Below are positions 1-8,552 of a stretch of 54,413 nt of DNA, piece after piece; positions within the stretch are counted from its first letter, which is position 1; each line of letters opens with the position of its first letter. The translations under genes and the position numbers were made by a program. Source of the stretch: Desulfobacteraceae bacterium (GTDB taxonomy: Bacteria; Desulfobacterota; Desulfobacteria; Desulfobacterales; Desulfosarcinaceae); assembly GCA_013003715.1 (NCBI GenBank), contig JABDIN010000017.1, positions 1 to 54,413 on the forward strand. Reading direction: 5' to 3'. The notes below the pieces were generated by a model. It had not been told where the DNA came from. It did no database searches and was given only the letters and a program-made list of their open reading frames with translations.

Positions 1-386
1 GGGCGCCGTTGATCTGGAACGGCAAACCCGGCATGCCGGGACTTGATGACTATATCCGTTCACTGGAGCATACGATTAATCTGGTCGGGCTTGACCATGT
101 GGCCACCTCCACGGATTCCATGGGCACCATGGACGCATATCCGCCCCACGGGCACGATCCGGACAAACTTGATTACGGCCGCGTCACCGATGAATTTGAC
201 CGTCTGGCCAAACCCGAAGACACCAACAACCGGCAGTCACCGGAGATCGACGGCATACAGGATTATCCAAAGATAACCCAAAAGCTTCTGGACCTGGGAT
301 ACCCGGCAGAAGACATTCAAAAAATCCTCGGCGAAAACTTGATGCGGGTTTTCGATGAGACGTGGAACCCGGATTTTTTCAAATAA
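1..386 (+). CDS. Membrane dipeptidase (peptidase M19), C-terminal part, cut by the window edge
   Basis: The reading frame is open from the first bases, so this is the 3' end of a longer gene. About 128 codons are visible. The translated tail has the M19/renal-dipeptidase ending: a 'LVGLDHVATSTD' strand, where family members have L-V-G-I-D-H-V-G-I-G-T/S-D, then a 'YPAEDIQKILGENLMRVF' helix like the usual 'G-Y-S-D-E-D-I-x-K-I-L-G-G-N-x-L-R-V' ending. M19 enzymes are zinc hydrolases that split dipeptides, often with broad or D-residue specificity. The metal ligands lie in the missing N-terminal part, so activity cannot be judged. An MFS transporter gene follows 119 bp downstream on the same strand, which suggests uptake and hydrolysis of the same small peptide or amide, an inference. 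Confidence in the family is good; the exact substrate is unknown. Confidence 0.8.
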   Translation, partial: APLIWNGKPGMPGLDDYIRSLEHTINLVGLDHVATSTDSMGTMDAYPPHGHDPDKLDYGRVTDEFDRLAKPEDTNNRQSPEIDGIQDYPKITQKLLDLGYPAEDIQKILGENLMRVFDETWNPDFFK

Positions 387-505
387 ATCCGGACCTGAGC
401 CCCCACGGGGACGGCAGACACATTGTGGTTGAAGAAACATTGACAGCCCGGGCTTGCCCGACTATTTTCACCGCTGTATCCAATTCACAACCGGAAGGAT
501 GGTAA

Positions 506-1792
506 GTGGCAAATGGCGGATCGAAAAAAAAGACGGTATTCCGGGCAATGATCGTTTCGATGATGTTCGGGTATATGCCCTGGTATAATTTCTCGGCGCT
601 CATCAAATATATCGCGGACGAATACCGCCTTACAGCAGGTGATACCGGTGAAATTCTGGCGGCCTTCCAACTCGGATATGTCCTGGTCGTCGGGGCCACG
701 GGATGGCTGGCCGACAAGATCAGCCTGAAAAAAATTCTGTTCTGGGCGACGCTGCTGACCGGCATATTTGCCACCTGCTTTGTCTGGGGGGCCAACAGTA
801 AAACCAGTATTATGGTGTTGCGGCTGCTCACAGGGCTTTCGGCCGGGGCGATATATGTACCGGGCATGGCGCTTCTGGCCCGCTGGTTTCCCCCGGAAGA
901 GCGGGGAAAAGCACTGGGGGCCTACACCGGGGCGCTGGTGGCCGCATATGCCGGCGGCTACCTGGTCTCCTCCTGGCTGGCCGCCTATTACAACTGGCGA
1001 ATCGGCATCCTGTTTACCAGCCTTCCGGCATTCGCAGCGGCCGGTATTATCCACTTTTTTGTGTCGGACAAGGATATCGACGGGACGGTTATCACCACGG
1101 GTGACGGCATGAAGGCGGACGGACCTGGGCCGGCAACTCAACCCGCACCCGAGGGGGGTTATACCGGCGCGGCCCTGATCACTACCGGTTATACCGGCCA
1201 TATGTGGGAATTATATGCGTTTTGGGGATGGGTTGGCCCGTTTCTGGTGGCCTCGGCAATGGCATCGGGAATGAGTGGCCCTGAAGCGGTCAGCTGGGGC
1301 GGCACCATTGCCGCCGCCATCATCCTGCTCGGGTTACCCTCCTCCTGGATCTGGGGTTCCGCCGCCGACCGGCTGGGCCGGACGTGGGCCATCATTGTCG
1401 CCGGTTCCCTGTCGGTGATGGCTGAATTTTTCCTGGGTTATCTTTACGGACACGGGCTTGCGGTCATCGTCATCACCGCAGGCTGGATCGGTTTCTGGGT
1501 CATCGCGGATTCGGCCGTCTTCAAGGCCGGTCTCACCGAAATGGTGCATCCCAGACTGCACGGATTCACCCTGGGGATTCAATCGGTGGCCGGGTTCGGA
1601 GCAACCATCGTCTCGCCGGTGGTATTCGGAAAGATTATCGAGCATTATAACGGTCCCGTGGCGCCCACGGGCGTCACGGTCTGGGGACCCGGGTTTCTCG
1701 TACTTGGCCTCGGTGGATTGCTGGCACCGGTGGCCGCCATCGTGCTGCGACGGCACGGCCAATCACGGCTCATGGCCGGCGGCAAGCGATAA
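506..1792 (+). CDS. Major facilitator superfamily (MFS) transporter
   Basis: A 428-residue polytopic membrane protein with about 12 hydrophobic segments. The cytoplasmic loop after the second segment carries an MFS motif-A-like stretch (G-A-T-G-W-L-A-D-K-I-S-L-K-K, residues 63-76). A related G-S-A-A-D-R-L-G-R appears at the matching place in the second half, as expected from the 6+6 internal duplication. The GTG start at 506 is preceded by GGAAGG about 7 bases upstream; the nearby ATG at 499 is in another frame. A hydrophilic Gly/Pro-rich stretch near residues 190-220 is probably the central loop. It follows the dipeptidase gene and may share its transcript. The substrate is not deducible; carboxylates or small peptides are guesses. 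Confidence 0.85.
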   Translation: MANGGSKKKTVFRAMIVSMMFGYMPWYNFSALIKYIADEYRLTAGDTGEILAAFQLGYVLVVGATGWLADKISLKKILFWATLLTGIFATCFVWGANSKTSIMVLRLLTGLSAGAIYVPGMALLARWFPPEERGKALGAYTGALVAAYAGGYLVSSWLAAYYNWRIGILFTSLPAFAAAGIIHFFVSDKDIDGTVITTGDGMKADGPGPATQPAPEGGYTGAALITTGYTGHMWELYAFWGWVGPFLVASAMASGMSGPEAVSWGGTIAAAIILLGLPSSWIWGSAADRLGRTWAIIVAGSLSVMAEFFLGYLYGHGLAVIVITAGWIGFWVIADSAVFKAGLTEMVHPRLHGFTLGIQSVAGFGATIVSPVVFGKIIEHYNGPVAPTGVTVWGPGFLVLGLGGLLAPVAAIVLRRHGQSRLMAGGKR

Positions 1793-1970
1793 ACCGGCCG
1801 CCTGATAAATCCGTTTTACAAATCCGGTTGATCATCCGGCGAACCACACGTCGCATTCCCGGGGAGATTCGTTCCGGTTTTTACCCCCGAAAAGAGAAGG
1901 GCTCCGCTACATAGAGAAAGGCTTCACGCCATGAAACCCTCTCCATTGAAAACAGAGAACGCATAATTCT

Positions 1971-2486
1971 TCAGATATAACTTTTCACCGCATCAATCAC
2001 CGCGTCATAATCGGGCTCGTCCGCAACTTCCTTGACCAATTGACGGTATCGCACGGTTCCCTCCCGGTCGAGAACAAAAACGGCGCGGGCCAGCAGGCGC
2101 AGCTCCTTGATCAATACACCAAAGGCTTCGCCGAAACCGGCGGAACGGTGGTCCGACAATGTCCGGACCTTGTCCACACCGGCGGCACCGCACCAGCGCT
2201 TCTGGGCAAAGGGCAGATCCATGCTGACGGTGAGAATAACCACATCATCACCCAACTTTCCGGCTTCGATGTTGAATCGCCGGGTCTCCATATCACATAC
2301 CGGCGTATCCAGAGAAGGAACTGCCGAAATAACGGTTACCTTGCCCTTAAAGGACGACAGCGGTACGGCATTCAGATTATTGTCGAGCAACTCCACTTCC
2401 GGCGCCCTCTCGCCGACGGAGAGTTCCTTTCCCAAAAGCGTCAAGGGGTTGCCTTTCATGGTGACTTGTCTGGCTTGTTCATTCAT
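1971..2486 (-). CDS. tpx: Thiol peroxidase, atypical 2-Cys peroxiredoxin (Tpx)
   Basis: A 171-residue peroxiredoxin of the Tpx subfamily. It reduces hydrogen peroxide and organic hydroperoxides with electrons from thioredoxin and contributes to oxygen defence, which matters to an anaerobe. The peroxidatic cysteine is C64 in V-P-S-L-D-T-P-V-C-D, followed by the conserved T-R-R-F-N. The resolving cysteine is C99 in D-L-P-F-A-Q-K-R-W-C. Both the motif spacing and the length match the Tpx family (about 165-170 residues). The ATG at 2486 has a strong GGAGGAG about 8 bases upstream. It is transcribed divergently from btuF, so the roughly 190-bp gap carries both control regions. No periplasmic signal peptide is seen. 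Recognition is confident. Confidence 0.93.
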   Translation of the reverse strand: MNEQARQVTMKGNPLTLLGKELSVGERAPEVELLDNNLNAVPLSSFKGKVTVISAVPSLDTPVCDMETRRFNIEAGKLGDDVVILTVSMDLPFAQKRWCGAAGVDKVRTLSDHRSAGFGEAFGVLIKELRLLARAVFVLDREGTVRYRQLVKEVADEPDYDAVIDAVKSYI

Positions 2487-2595
2487 TATTGTCTCCTCCC
2501 TGTTGAGTGGGTTTCAAATTGATACGATTAGACAAAAATAAGCCCGAATGCTATCCTTTCAACCCACCTTAAAAAATATAAACAGATAATGGTGC

Positions 2596-2625
2596 TTGAC
2601 TTTGATCGCGGTTTCTCAATATCTG
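2596..2625 (+). promoter_or_regulatory. Candidate sigma-70 promoter for btuFCD
   Basis: TTGACT at 2596-2601 is followed after 17-18 bases by ATATCT/TATCTG (2619-2625), about 50 bases before the btuF start codon. The -35 box is close to consensus and the -10 box is moderate. No cobalamin riboswitch motifs were found in this leader, unlike the btuB leader further along the window. Confidence 0.35.
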
Positions 2626-2677
2626 AATACCCACCCGCTGATCCGGGCTCATCTTCCACCACCAAGGGGTAGACGCA

Positions 2678-3580
2678 ATGCACCGTAAATTTTTGGAAAA
2701 ATCGGCAGCGATTCTCGTTATGCTGATCGCCTCAACGGCGCTGCCGGTTTTGGCCGGCCAAAAGCATGTGACGGACCAGTGGGGCCGGGAGATGATGGTG
2801 CCCGATAATCCCCAAAAAGTAGTCAGTCTGGCACCCAGCATTACGGAAATCATATACGCCCTCGGACAGGAAACCAGAATCGCCGGGGCGACCGTATACA
2901 GCAATTTCCCTGAAGCCGCCCGGGCCCTGCCCCGTGTCGGTTCTTATGTAAAACTCGATATCGAACGGATCGCCGCGTTATCGCCGGATCTGTGTATTGC
3001 GATCAAGGAAGGAAATCCCATCGCGGCGGTCCGGCGTATTGAATCACTGGGTACTTCCGTGTTTGCCGTAAATCCAACCGACCTATGGACCATGCTGGAT
3101 GCAGTGGACCAGATCGGTATGTTGCTCAATGCCGAAGACAAGGCCCGTGAAACGATCGTGCGGCTTGAATCAAGGATCAATGCGGTTCGTCAGGCCGTTC
3201 AAAAAGCCGGCACCAAACCGCGCCTGTTCTTTCAAATCGGTATCTCCCCCATTGTGGGGGCGGGCAGCTCCACTTTCTTGCATAATCTGATCGAACAGGC
3301 CGGCGGTAAAAACACGAGCGCCGGACCCACCGCCTATCCCCGCTATAGCCGTGAGCAGGTGATTCATCTTGATCCGGAAGTGATCATTATTTCCACCATG
3401 GCGCGGGATACCGCCTTTGATCAGGTAAAAGCGGAATGGGAAAAATGGCCGGCCATAACCGCCGTGCGATCCGGCCGGATACATATTGTAAACTCGGATA
3501 TCTTCAACCGCGCATCGCCCAGACTGGTGGACGGTCTCGAGATACTGGCGAGGCTCCTTCATCCCGAACTGTTTCCGTGA
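2678..3580 (+). CDS. btuF: Periplasmic cobalamin/siderophore-type binding protein (BtuF-like)
   Basis: A 300-residue secreted protein. A basic N-terminus and hydrophobic core end in a likely signal-peptidase site near A-L-P-V-L-A-G (about residue 26). The mature part is a helical-backbone (cluster A-III) binding protein: V-V-S-L-A-P-S-I-T-E-I-I-Y-A-L-G near its start is the typical BtuF/FecB strand-helix, and N-P-T-D-L near the middle is also typical. It should capture corrinoid in the periplasm and hand it to the BtuCD importer encoded next. The ATG at 2678 has AAGGGG about 8 bases upstream. The BtuF assignment rests on the adjacent FecCD-type permease and ATPase and on a btuB-like receptor under a B12 riboswitch 13 kb away; an iron-chelate ligand is the main alternative. 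Confidence 0.78.
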   Translation: MHRKFLEKSAAILVMLIASTALPVLAGQKHVTDQWGREMMVPDNPQKVVSLAPSITEIIYALGQETRIAGATVYSNFPEAARALPRVGSYVKLDIERIAALSPDLCIAIKEGNPIAAVRRIESLGTSVFAVNPTDLWTMLDAVDQIGMLLNAEDKARETIVRLESRINAVRQAVQKAGTKPRLFFQIGISPIVGAGSSTFLHNLIEQAGGKNTSAGPTAYPRYSREQVIHLDPEVIIISTMARDTAFDQVKAEWEKWPAITAVRSGRIHIVNSDIFNRASPRLVDGLEILARLLHPELFP

Positions 3581-3654
3581 GCCGTGCACCATTGGCGGTC
3601 GGGCACGGACCTGGCCGACCGGTCCAAACGGTTTAACCGTTTATATGACAAGAC

Positions 3655-4665
3655 ATGAAAATCGAAAACGCTTTCTCTTTTAAACGCCTCATTTTGACAA
3701 CCGTGTTCCTGCTGCTGGTGTTAGGTGTCGCCGTGCTCATCGGGTTGAGCGTAGGGTCTTCGGCTGGAAACCCCACGGCCGCATTCGAGGCCATTTTCTC
3801 TCCGGATCCGTCGAATGAGGTCTTGCGAACCATTATCTGGCGTATCCGTTTACCCCGGGTATTGCTGGCCATCCTGGTGGGTGCGGCCCTCTCCTGCGGC
3901 GGCCTCGTATTTCAGGCATTGATGCGCAATCCACTGGCGGAACCGTATATCCTCGGCATCTCCGGAGGCTCGGCCATCGGCGCCATTGTGGGGATTCTCA
4001 TGGGATTCAGCCGGTTTCCCGGCGTGGGCATCACCGCCTTTGCCGGCAGCATGGCCACCCTCGGCCTGATCCTTGTGATGTCCTCGGGACGCACCATCCT
4101 CAAGAAAGACGCCCTGCTGCTGTCCGGTGTGATGATCAATGCATTCTGCTCTGCGATCATCATGTTTCTGCTGTCGATCACCCAGGACCAGCGGCTCCAC
4201 AACATCATGTTCTGGTTGATGGGCGATCTGTCCATCGCGGACCTCGGCCAGACCGGCACGCTGGCCGTCCTGCTCCTGCCATGTGTTGTCTTGCTGTTTA
4301 TGCTATCCCATGCCATGAATCTATTGCTCATGGGCAAGGAAATGGCCAAATCCATGGGGGTGAATATCACCACGGTCACCTTTACGATGCTGATCGTCAC
4401 CACCTTTATGGTCAGCGCCACAGTGAGTCAAAGCGGTCTGCTCGGTTTTGTCGGCCTGGTGATTCCGCATCTGCTCCGCATGCTATTGGGGCCGGACCAC
4501 CGGATCTTGCTGCCGTCCTGTGTATTGGGCGGCGGCGCCTACATGGTGATCTGTGATATGCTCGCCCGCACGCTGCCGTCACAGGGTGAAATGCCGGTGG
4601 GGGTGATTACCGCACTCATCGGTGCCCCGCTATTCATCTATCTGTTAAAACGGTCCGCATCATGA
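3655..4665 (+). CDS. btuC: FecCD-family ABC permease (BtuC-like)
   Basis: A 336-residue inner-membrane protein with about ten hydrophobic helices and the FecCD/BtuC signature. Visible family stretches are R-L-P-R-V-L-L-A-I-L-V-G-A-A-L-S, followed by G-L-V-F-Q-A-L-M-R-N-P-L-A-E-P-Y-I-L-G-I-S-G-G, and near the end G-F-V-G-L-V-I-P-H-L-L-R. As a homodimer it would form the channel that moves corrinoid (or Fe-chelate) from the binding protein to the cytoplasm. It lies 74 bp after btuF and overlaps the ATPase gene by the four bases ATGA, so the three genes form one operon with translational coupling between permease and ATPase. The Shine-Dalgarno sequence before 3655 is weak. Confidence 0.85.
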   Translation: MKIENAFSFKRLILTTVFLLLVLGVAVLIGLSVGSSAGNPTAAFEAIFSPDPSNEVLRTIIWRIRLPRVLLAILVGAALSCGGLVFQALMRNPLAEPYILGISGGSAIGAIVGILMGFSRFPGVGITAFAGSMATLGLILVMSSGRTILKKDALLLSGVMINAFCSAIIMFLLSITQDQRLHNIMFWLMGDLSIADLGQTGTLAVLLLPCVVLLFMLSHAMNLLLMGKEMAKSMGVNITTVTFTMLIVTTFMVSATVSQSGLLGFVGLVIPHLLRMLLGPDHRILLPSCVLGGGAYMVICDMLARTLPSQGEMPVGVITALIGAPLFIYLLKRSAS

Positions 4666-5477
4666 CGCCGTCCATTGATATCCGGAATCTGACAATTCGG
4701 TACAACCACACACCGGTTGTGGATGACCTGTCGTTCCGGATCAACGCCGGTGAATTTTTCATTATCATCGGTCCCAACGGATCGGGTAAAACAACGCTGC
4801 TGAAAGCCGTGGCCGGCATGATCCCGCATGATCACGGCACCATACTTCTCAACGACCGCTCGCTTCATCGATACCGGCGAAAGGAACTGGCCGCATCCAT
4901 CGCCTATGTTCCCCAGAACCTCCCCCTGGAGTTTCCGTTCACGGTCGGCGAGGTGGTGCTCATGGGCCGTTCTCCGCACCAGGGCATCCTGGGCATGGAG
5001 GGTGAAGCGGACCGGCGGATTGCCCGGGAAGCCATGGAAATCACGGAGACCCTTCATCTGGCCGCCCGCAAGATCGAACAACTCAGCGGTGGCGAGCGGC
5101 AACGGGTATTTATCGCCCGCGCCATCTCTCAGGATACGCCCATTATCCTCCTCGATGAACCCACGGCAGCCCTGGATCTTGCCCATCAGATTCAAATGAT
5201 GGATCTCATGGAACGTCTCAAGGCCGAAAAACAGACGACCATCGTCATGGTCTCGCACGACATCAATCTGGCCGCCATGTATGGAGAACGCCTGCTCATG
5301 ATGAAAGGCGGAAAGGTGGTGACCACCGGGACGCCGGCCGAGGTATTGACCTTTGAAAACCTGGAGGCGGGATATGATTGCGTGGTATTGGTGGACCAAA
5401 GTCCCATGGGTGATTTCCCACGGGTTTCACCGGTACCCAACCGTTATTTATACCTCATGCCCCGGAAAACCAAGTGA
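4662..5477 (+). CDS. btuD: ABC transporter ATPase for cobalamin/iron-chelate uptake (BtuD-like)
   Basis: A 271-residue ABC ATPase. The Walker A motif is G-P-N-G-S-G-K-T at residues 37-44, the Q-loop is Y-V-P-Q-N (about 82-86), the signature is L-S-G-G-E at 141-145, Walker B is I-I-L-L-D-E at 161-166, and the switch histidine lies in M-V-S-H-D. This is the FepC/BtuD subfamily that drives FecCD-type permeases. The ATG at 4662 overlaps the permease stop codon (ATGA). The last 30 residues or so (after 'VLVDQSPMGDFPRVSPVP') are longer than the minimal domain and show nothing recognisable. The gene ends 20 bases from the convergent SpoIIE-type gene, with no clear terminator between. Confidence 0.88.
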   Translation: MTPSIDIRNLTIRYNHTPVVDDLSFRINAGEFFIIIGPNGSGKTTLLKAVAGMIPHDHGTILLNDRSLHRYRRKELAASIAYVPQNLPLEFPFTVGEVVLMGRSPHQGILGMEGEADRRIAREAMEITETLHLAARKIEQLSGGERQRVFIARAISQDTPIILLDEPTAALDLAHQIQMMDLMERLKAEKQTTIVMVSHDINLAAMYGERLLMMKGGKVVTTGTPAEVLTFENLEAGYDCVVLVDQSPMGDFPRVSPVPNRYLYLMPRKTK

Positions 5478-5497
5478 TCCGCATTAAAACTGAGGTG

Positions 5498-7141
5498 TTA
5501 CACCATGATCTTGGCAATCACCAGGGTAATATCGTCTTCTCTTCCGGCACTGCCGCGAAATGCCTCCAGCGAACGGATGACCTGAGAGATCATATGACTG
5601 GCCGATGTGGGAGACAACTCCCGGATGATCTCCTTGAACCGTTGCTTGCCGTACATCTCGCCGTCCGGATTTCGGCATTCCCATATGCCGTCCGTACCGA
5701 TGATCACGATCCGGCCCTTGGCGAGTGGTGTGACCTGTTTCCGGTATCTTGTGTCTTCAAATACACCCAGGGGCAGTCCGCCCCCCTTGAGTTCCTCGAA
5801 TGAATCCAGGTCCGGATGATAGATAAAGGCCGGTTCATGACCGGCGTTGACCCAGGTGATGGATTTCTCCATTCGATCGATTTCACAGAAAAACAAGGTC
5901 ATGAAACGGCCCGAAGCCTCCACGTCCCGGCAGATTTCCTTATTGACGTCGGAGACGATCTGGGCAAGGTCCCCGGCCATGGTCGCACGCTGGCGCAGGA
6001 ATGCCCGGCCGCTGATCATCAACAGGGCTGAAGGGATGCCATGACCGGACACATCACCCACCAGGACCCCGATCTTTCCCCGCCCATGGGTACCCTTGAC
6101 GATATAATCGTAGTAGTCACCCCCGGTTTGTTCGCAATAAATGCTGGTGCCGGCAATCTCGATGCCATCCACGACGGGATCCGTCTTGGGCATGAGATTC
6201 TGTTGAACCTCCATGGCCAGTTTCAAGGATTCCCTCAAATGATCCCGTTCTTTCAATCCTTCGGTCATTTCATTTATGATTTCACCGGTGTATCCGATTT
6301 CATCGTTGGACATCACCCGTACCCTACTGTCAAAATTACCTTTCTTGATGTTTTTCAATGCACGGACAATCTCTTTAAGTGGTGCGGTGAGATTGCGGCT
6401 GACCAAAACGGTCAGGATGACGCCGACGGCCAGAAAAATCAGCGTATTTACCGTAACCGCCACCTGAAGCTGCTTGATTGCCTCCGCCGGCTGGTCATCT
6501 TTGGCTGTCATTCGGAATACCAGATCGAGTATGGAAAAAAGTGGTACCAAATTAGAGGCGAAAAGCAGGGCGCCGAGACGGGTGCGAATCTTTATCCTCA
6601 GGGTTCCAGGAACCCGGTCCATACCACCATCCGGGAAAAACAGCGGTGCATATCGTTTTTGAAGCAGGTGTTCCAGGAGAAAAAAGGCCACAATAACCGT
6701 GATACAGCCGATACTGATGCTGATGTAAAGGGCGCGATGGATGTAATCGGTCCCGCTGTCGAACACCCAGAACATTGTCGGATACAACACAACCGCCAAC
6801 GACCAGACACACAGGTCCATCAACATCAGCACATACGGTTCATTCAATATGCGTCGTTGCGCGGTATGCAGAAGATCCGGATCCACCGGTTTTTGATCCA
6901 ATAATGCCGGAATGCATTGCCGGACAGGCTTTTCATATAATAAGGTCAACACACCGATGCCTATAAACGCGAACGGCGTAAACAACATATCGAAGGTTGA
7001 AATAAACGGGTGAATATCGTCGAGGGATGCCAATTCCGCGATCGCAATCAATGTACCGACAAAAAACACCGCAATAAAATTGGCCAGGAAGTTGGCCAGG
7101 ATCATTTCATTTTTAAAACGAAACAGGTCTTTTTTGCGCAT
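5498..7141 (-). CDS. Membrane HAMP-SpoIIE (PP2C-type) serine phosphatase
   Basis: A 547-residue membrane-bound phosphatase. The N-terminal 250 residues contain about six hydrophobic segments in two groups. A HAMP linker follows (N-L-T-A-P-L-K-E-I-V through S-N-D-E-I-G, about 250-300), then a PP2C-like SpoIIE domain. Metal-binding motifs of that domain are present: G-G-D-Y-Y-D-Y, V-G-D-V-S-G-H-G-I-P-S-A-L and the terminal R-E-D-D-I-T-L-V. Such proteins dephosphorylate anti-sigma-factor antagonists (RsbV/SpoIIAA type) in partner-switching pathways, but no RsbW/RsbV partner gene is nearby. The histidine kinase at 26.6 kb may start with an RsbRD-like domain, which would be a loose thematic link. 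Stimulus unknown; domain calls are confident. Confidence 0.88.
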   Translation of the reverse strand: MRKKDLFRFKNEMILANFLANFIAVFFVGTLIAIAELASLDDIHPFISTFDMLFTPFAFIGIGVLTLLYEKPVRQCIPALLDQKPVDPDLLHTAQRRILNEPYVLMLMDLCVWSLAVVLYPTMFWVFDSGTDYIHRALYISISIGCITVIVAFFLLEHLLQKRYAPLFFPDGGMDRVPGTLRIKIRTRLGALLFASNLVPLFSILDLVFRMTAKDDQPAEAIKQLQVAVTVNTLIFLAVGVILTVLVSRNLTAPLKEIVRALKNIKKGNFDSRVRVMSNDEIGYTGEIINEMTEGLKERDHLRESLKLAMEVQQNLMPKTDPVVDGIEIAGTSIYCEQTGGDYYDYIVKGTHGRGKIGVLVGDVSGHGIPSALLMISGRAFLRQRATMAGDLAQIVSDVNKEICRDVEASGRFMTLFFCEIDRMEKSITWVNAGHEPAFIYHPDLDSFEELKGGGLPLGVFEDTRYRKQVTPLAKGRIVIIGTDGIWECRNPDGEMYGKQRFKEIIRELSPTSASHMISQVIRSLEAFRGSAGREDDITLVIAKIMV

Positions 7142-7510
7142 GGGATATCTCCTGAAGCGAAGGATCCGTCCTGGTCGAAAAACATCAGGAATAGCTTCTG
7201 TTGAATGGTCCGGGTAAAGCTATCGTCACCATATTTATCATACGTTTTGCACTGGATAGCTCAAATAATCAAGTTATTACAACAATTTCATTTAAAGCCC
7301 CTGGGCCACAGCGGTGTTTGGAGATTTGTCATTTGACAGTACCTGTTTTCATCGGACAATATCAACTATATCATTTTTACATACATTAGCCCCGTCCCTC
7401 CCCTTGCCAAGGGTTTAGAACAATGGTAATACCAATCCAAAACAATCGTTTTCGATGATATCCGGATTCCCGTTTTATCCATTACAATTTCATAAATATA
7501 AGGAGCAGAG
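7142..7510. other. Divergent intergenic region with a repeat tail
   Basis: A 369-bp spacer between the divergent phosphatase and aminotransferase genes. It must hold both promoters, but no hexamer pair stands out clearly. Its middle part (7322-7395) is the right-hand tail of the interspersed palindromic element described below; the rest shows nothing recognisable. Confidence 0.5.
7322..7395 (+). repeat. Interspersed palindromic element, copy A (right tail only)
   Basis: Matches the right flank of the copies at 26285 and 50153: TTTGTCATTTGACA, then a CCTG-TTTTCATCGGACA block, then TATCATTTTTACAT and TTAGCCC. The palindromic core is missing, so this is a truncated copy or a remnant. Confidence 0.6.
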
Positions 7511-8416
7511 ATGTCTGAACTACCAAAAGTATGGCGCAACGGCGAACTCATCCCGTGGGAAAATGCCACCGTGCCGCTTCTGTCACATGCACTGTCACGG
7601 GGATCGGCAATTTTCGAAGTCCTTGGCACCCACGAAAGCCCTGATGGAACGGTGTCGTTTCGAATGGACAGGCATTTACAGCGGCTGGCCCAAAGCGCCC
7701 GCCTGCTGGGGATGGAGATAAAATATTCCCCGGCTGAAATCGAAACTGGCATCAAGCAAGCGGTTCTGGCCTGTGGCATGGGGCGGGGCGTGGTGAAGAT
7801 AATGGCCTACTGGGGCAATGAAGCCATTATCGATCTGGTATTGAAAGACAAGCTGGATGTGGCCATTTTTCCCATACCGGCCAGGGATGAATTGGGCCTG
7901 GACAAGACGGCGACGGCCACCTGCTGCCTGTCGAAATGGAAAAAACTGCACCCGGCGGCCTCTCCGGTGGAAGCCAAGGCCTGCGCCAATTATCTCAATG
8001 GATACCTGGCGCGAAAAGACGCCATGGACCGCGGATTCGATATCGGCCTCATGGCGGGCACGGACGGTTTCATGGCCGAAGGTTCCATTGAATCAGTGTT
8101 CCTCGTTAAAAACGGTGTTTTGAAAACACCGCCGCTAGGTCGTATTCTGTCCAGCATCACGCGCATGTCCATCCTGGAACTCGCTGAAAAAGAAGGCATG
8201 GATGTGTCCACCGACCCGATTCGCGGTGATGAAATTTTTGAAGCCGATGAAATTTTCACCTGCCACACCGGCATCAAATTCGTCCCCATGCATCGTTTCG
8301 AGGACAGAACCCTTGAGGCGCCCGGACCGGTTACGGCCAAACTCCAGGCCGCCATGGACAAAGTGCTCGAATATGCTGACCCCCGGTTCTCACACTGGTT
8401 TCAGAAGGTGGGTTAA
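7511..8416 (+). CDS. PLP-dependent class IV aminotransferase (branched-chain aminotransferase/IlvE-like)
   Basis: A 301-residue fold-type IV PLP enzyme. The expected catalytic lysine is K156 in S-P-V-E-A-K-A-C-A-N-Y-L-N, matching the family 'A-K-x-x-x-N-Y' pattern, and the A-E-G-S stretch at 189-192 is the usual cofactor-side motif. The G-R-I-L-S-S-I-T-R loop near residue 218 contacts the phosphate in this family. Members transfer amino groups from Val/Leu/Ile (IlvE) or act as D-amino acid transaminase or aminodeoxychorismate lyase; length and motifs favour the branched-chain type but do not settle it. The start ATG has AAGGAG about 5 bases upstream. A strong intrinsic terminator follows, so it is probably monocistronic. 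Confidence 0.82.
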   Translation: MSELPKVWRNGELIPWENATVPLLSHALSRGSAIFEVLGTHESPDGTVSFRMDRHLQRLAQSARLLGMEIKYSPAEIETGIKQAVLACGMGRGVVKIMAYWGNEAIIDLVLKDKLDVAIFPIPARDELGLDKTATATCCLSKWKKLHPAASPVEAKACANYLNGYLARKDAMDRGFDIGLMAGTDGFMAEGSIESVFLVKNGVLKTPPLGRILSSITRMSILELAEKEGMDVSTDPIRGDEIFEADEIFTCHTGIKFVPMHRFEDRTLEAPGPVTAKLQAAMDKVLEYADPRFSHWFQKVG

Positions 8417-8454
8417 TAGAAATATTCAGCCCGGCCGAATACCGACAGCTCTAT

Positions 8455-8501
8455 AAAACCGGACCCCATGGTCCTTGAGCCGGTGGGTCCGGTTTTCGGT
8501 T
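8455..8501 (+). terminator. Intrinsic terminator after the aminotransferase gene
   Basis: A perfect 12-bp inverted repeat (AAAACCGGACCC at 8455-8466 with GGGTCCGGTTTT at 8485-8496) encloses an 18-base loop and ends in T-rich sequence. It also argues against the early start at 8475 for the next gene, which would fall inside the hairpin. Confidence 0.8.
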
Positions 8502-8552
8502 AAAACCGGGCAGGCCTTTGAACCATCGACATATCAAGCGAGGACCGTTAAC

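Noticed and set aside
485-1201. Long minus-strand open frame inside the MFS gene
   Set aside because: It is a GC-rich shadow of the plus-strand gene, with no ribosome binding site or family resemblance.
8475-8552. Extended N-terminus for the GntR regulator
   Set aside because: It starts within the terminator stem-loop, has no Shine-Dalgarno, and adds no family similarity; TTG 8553 is better supported.
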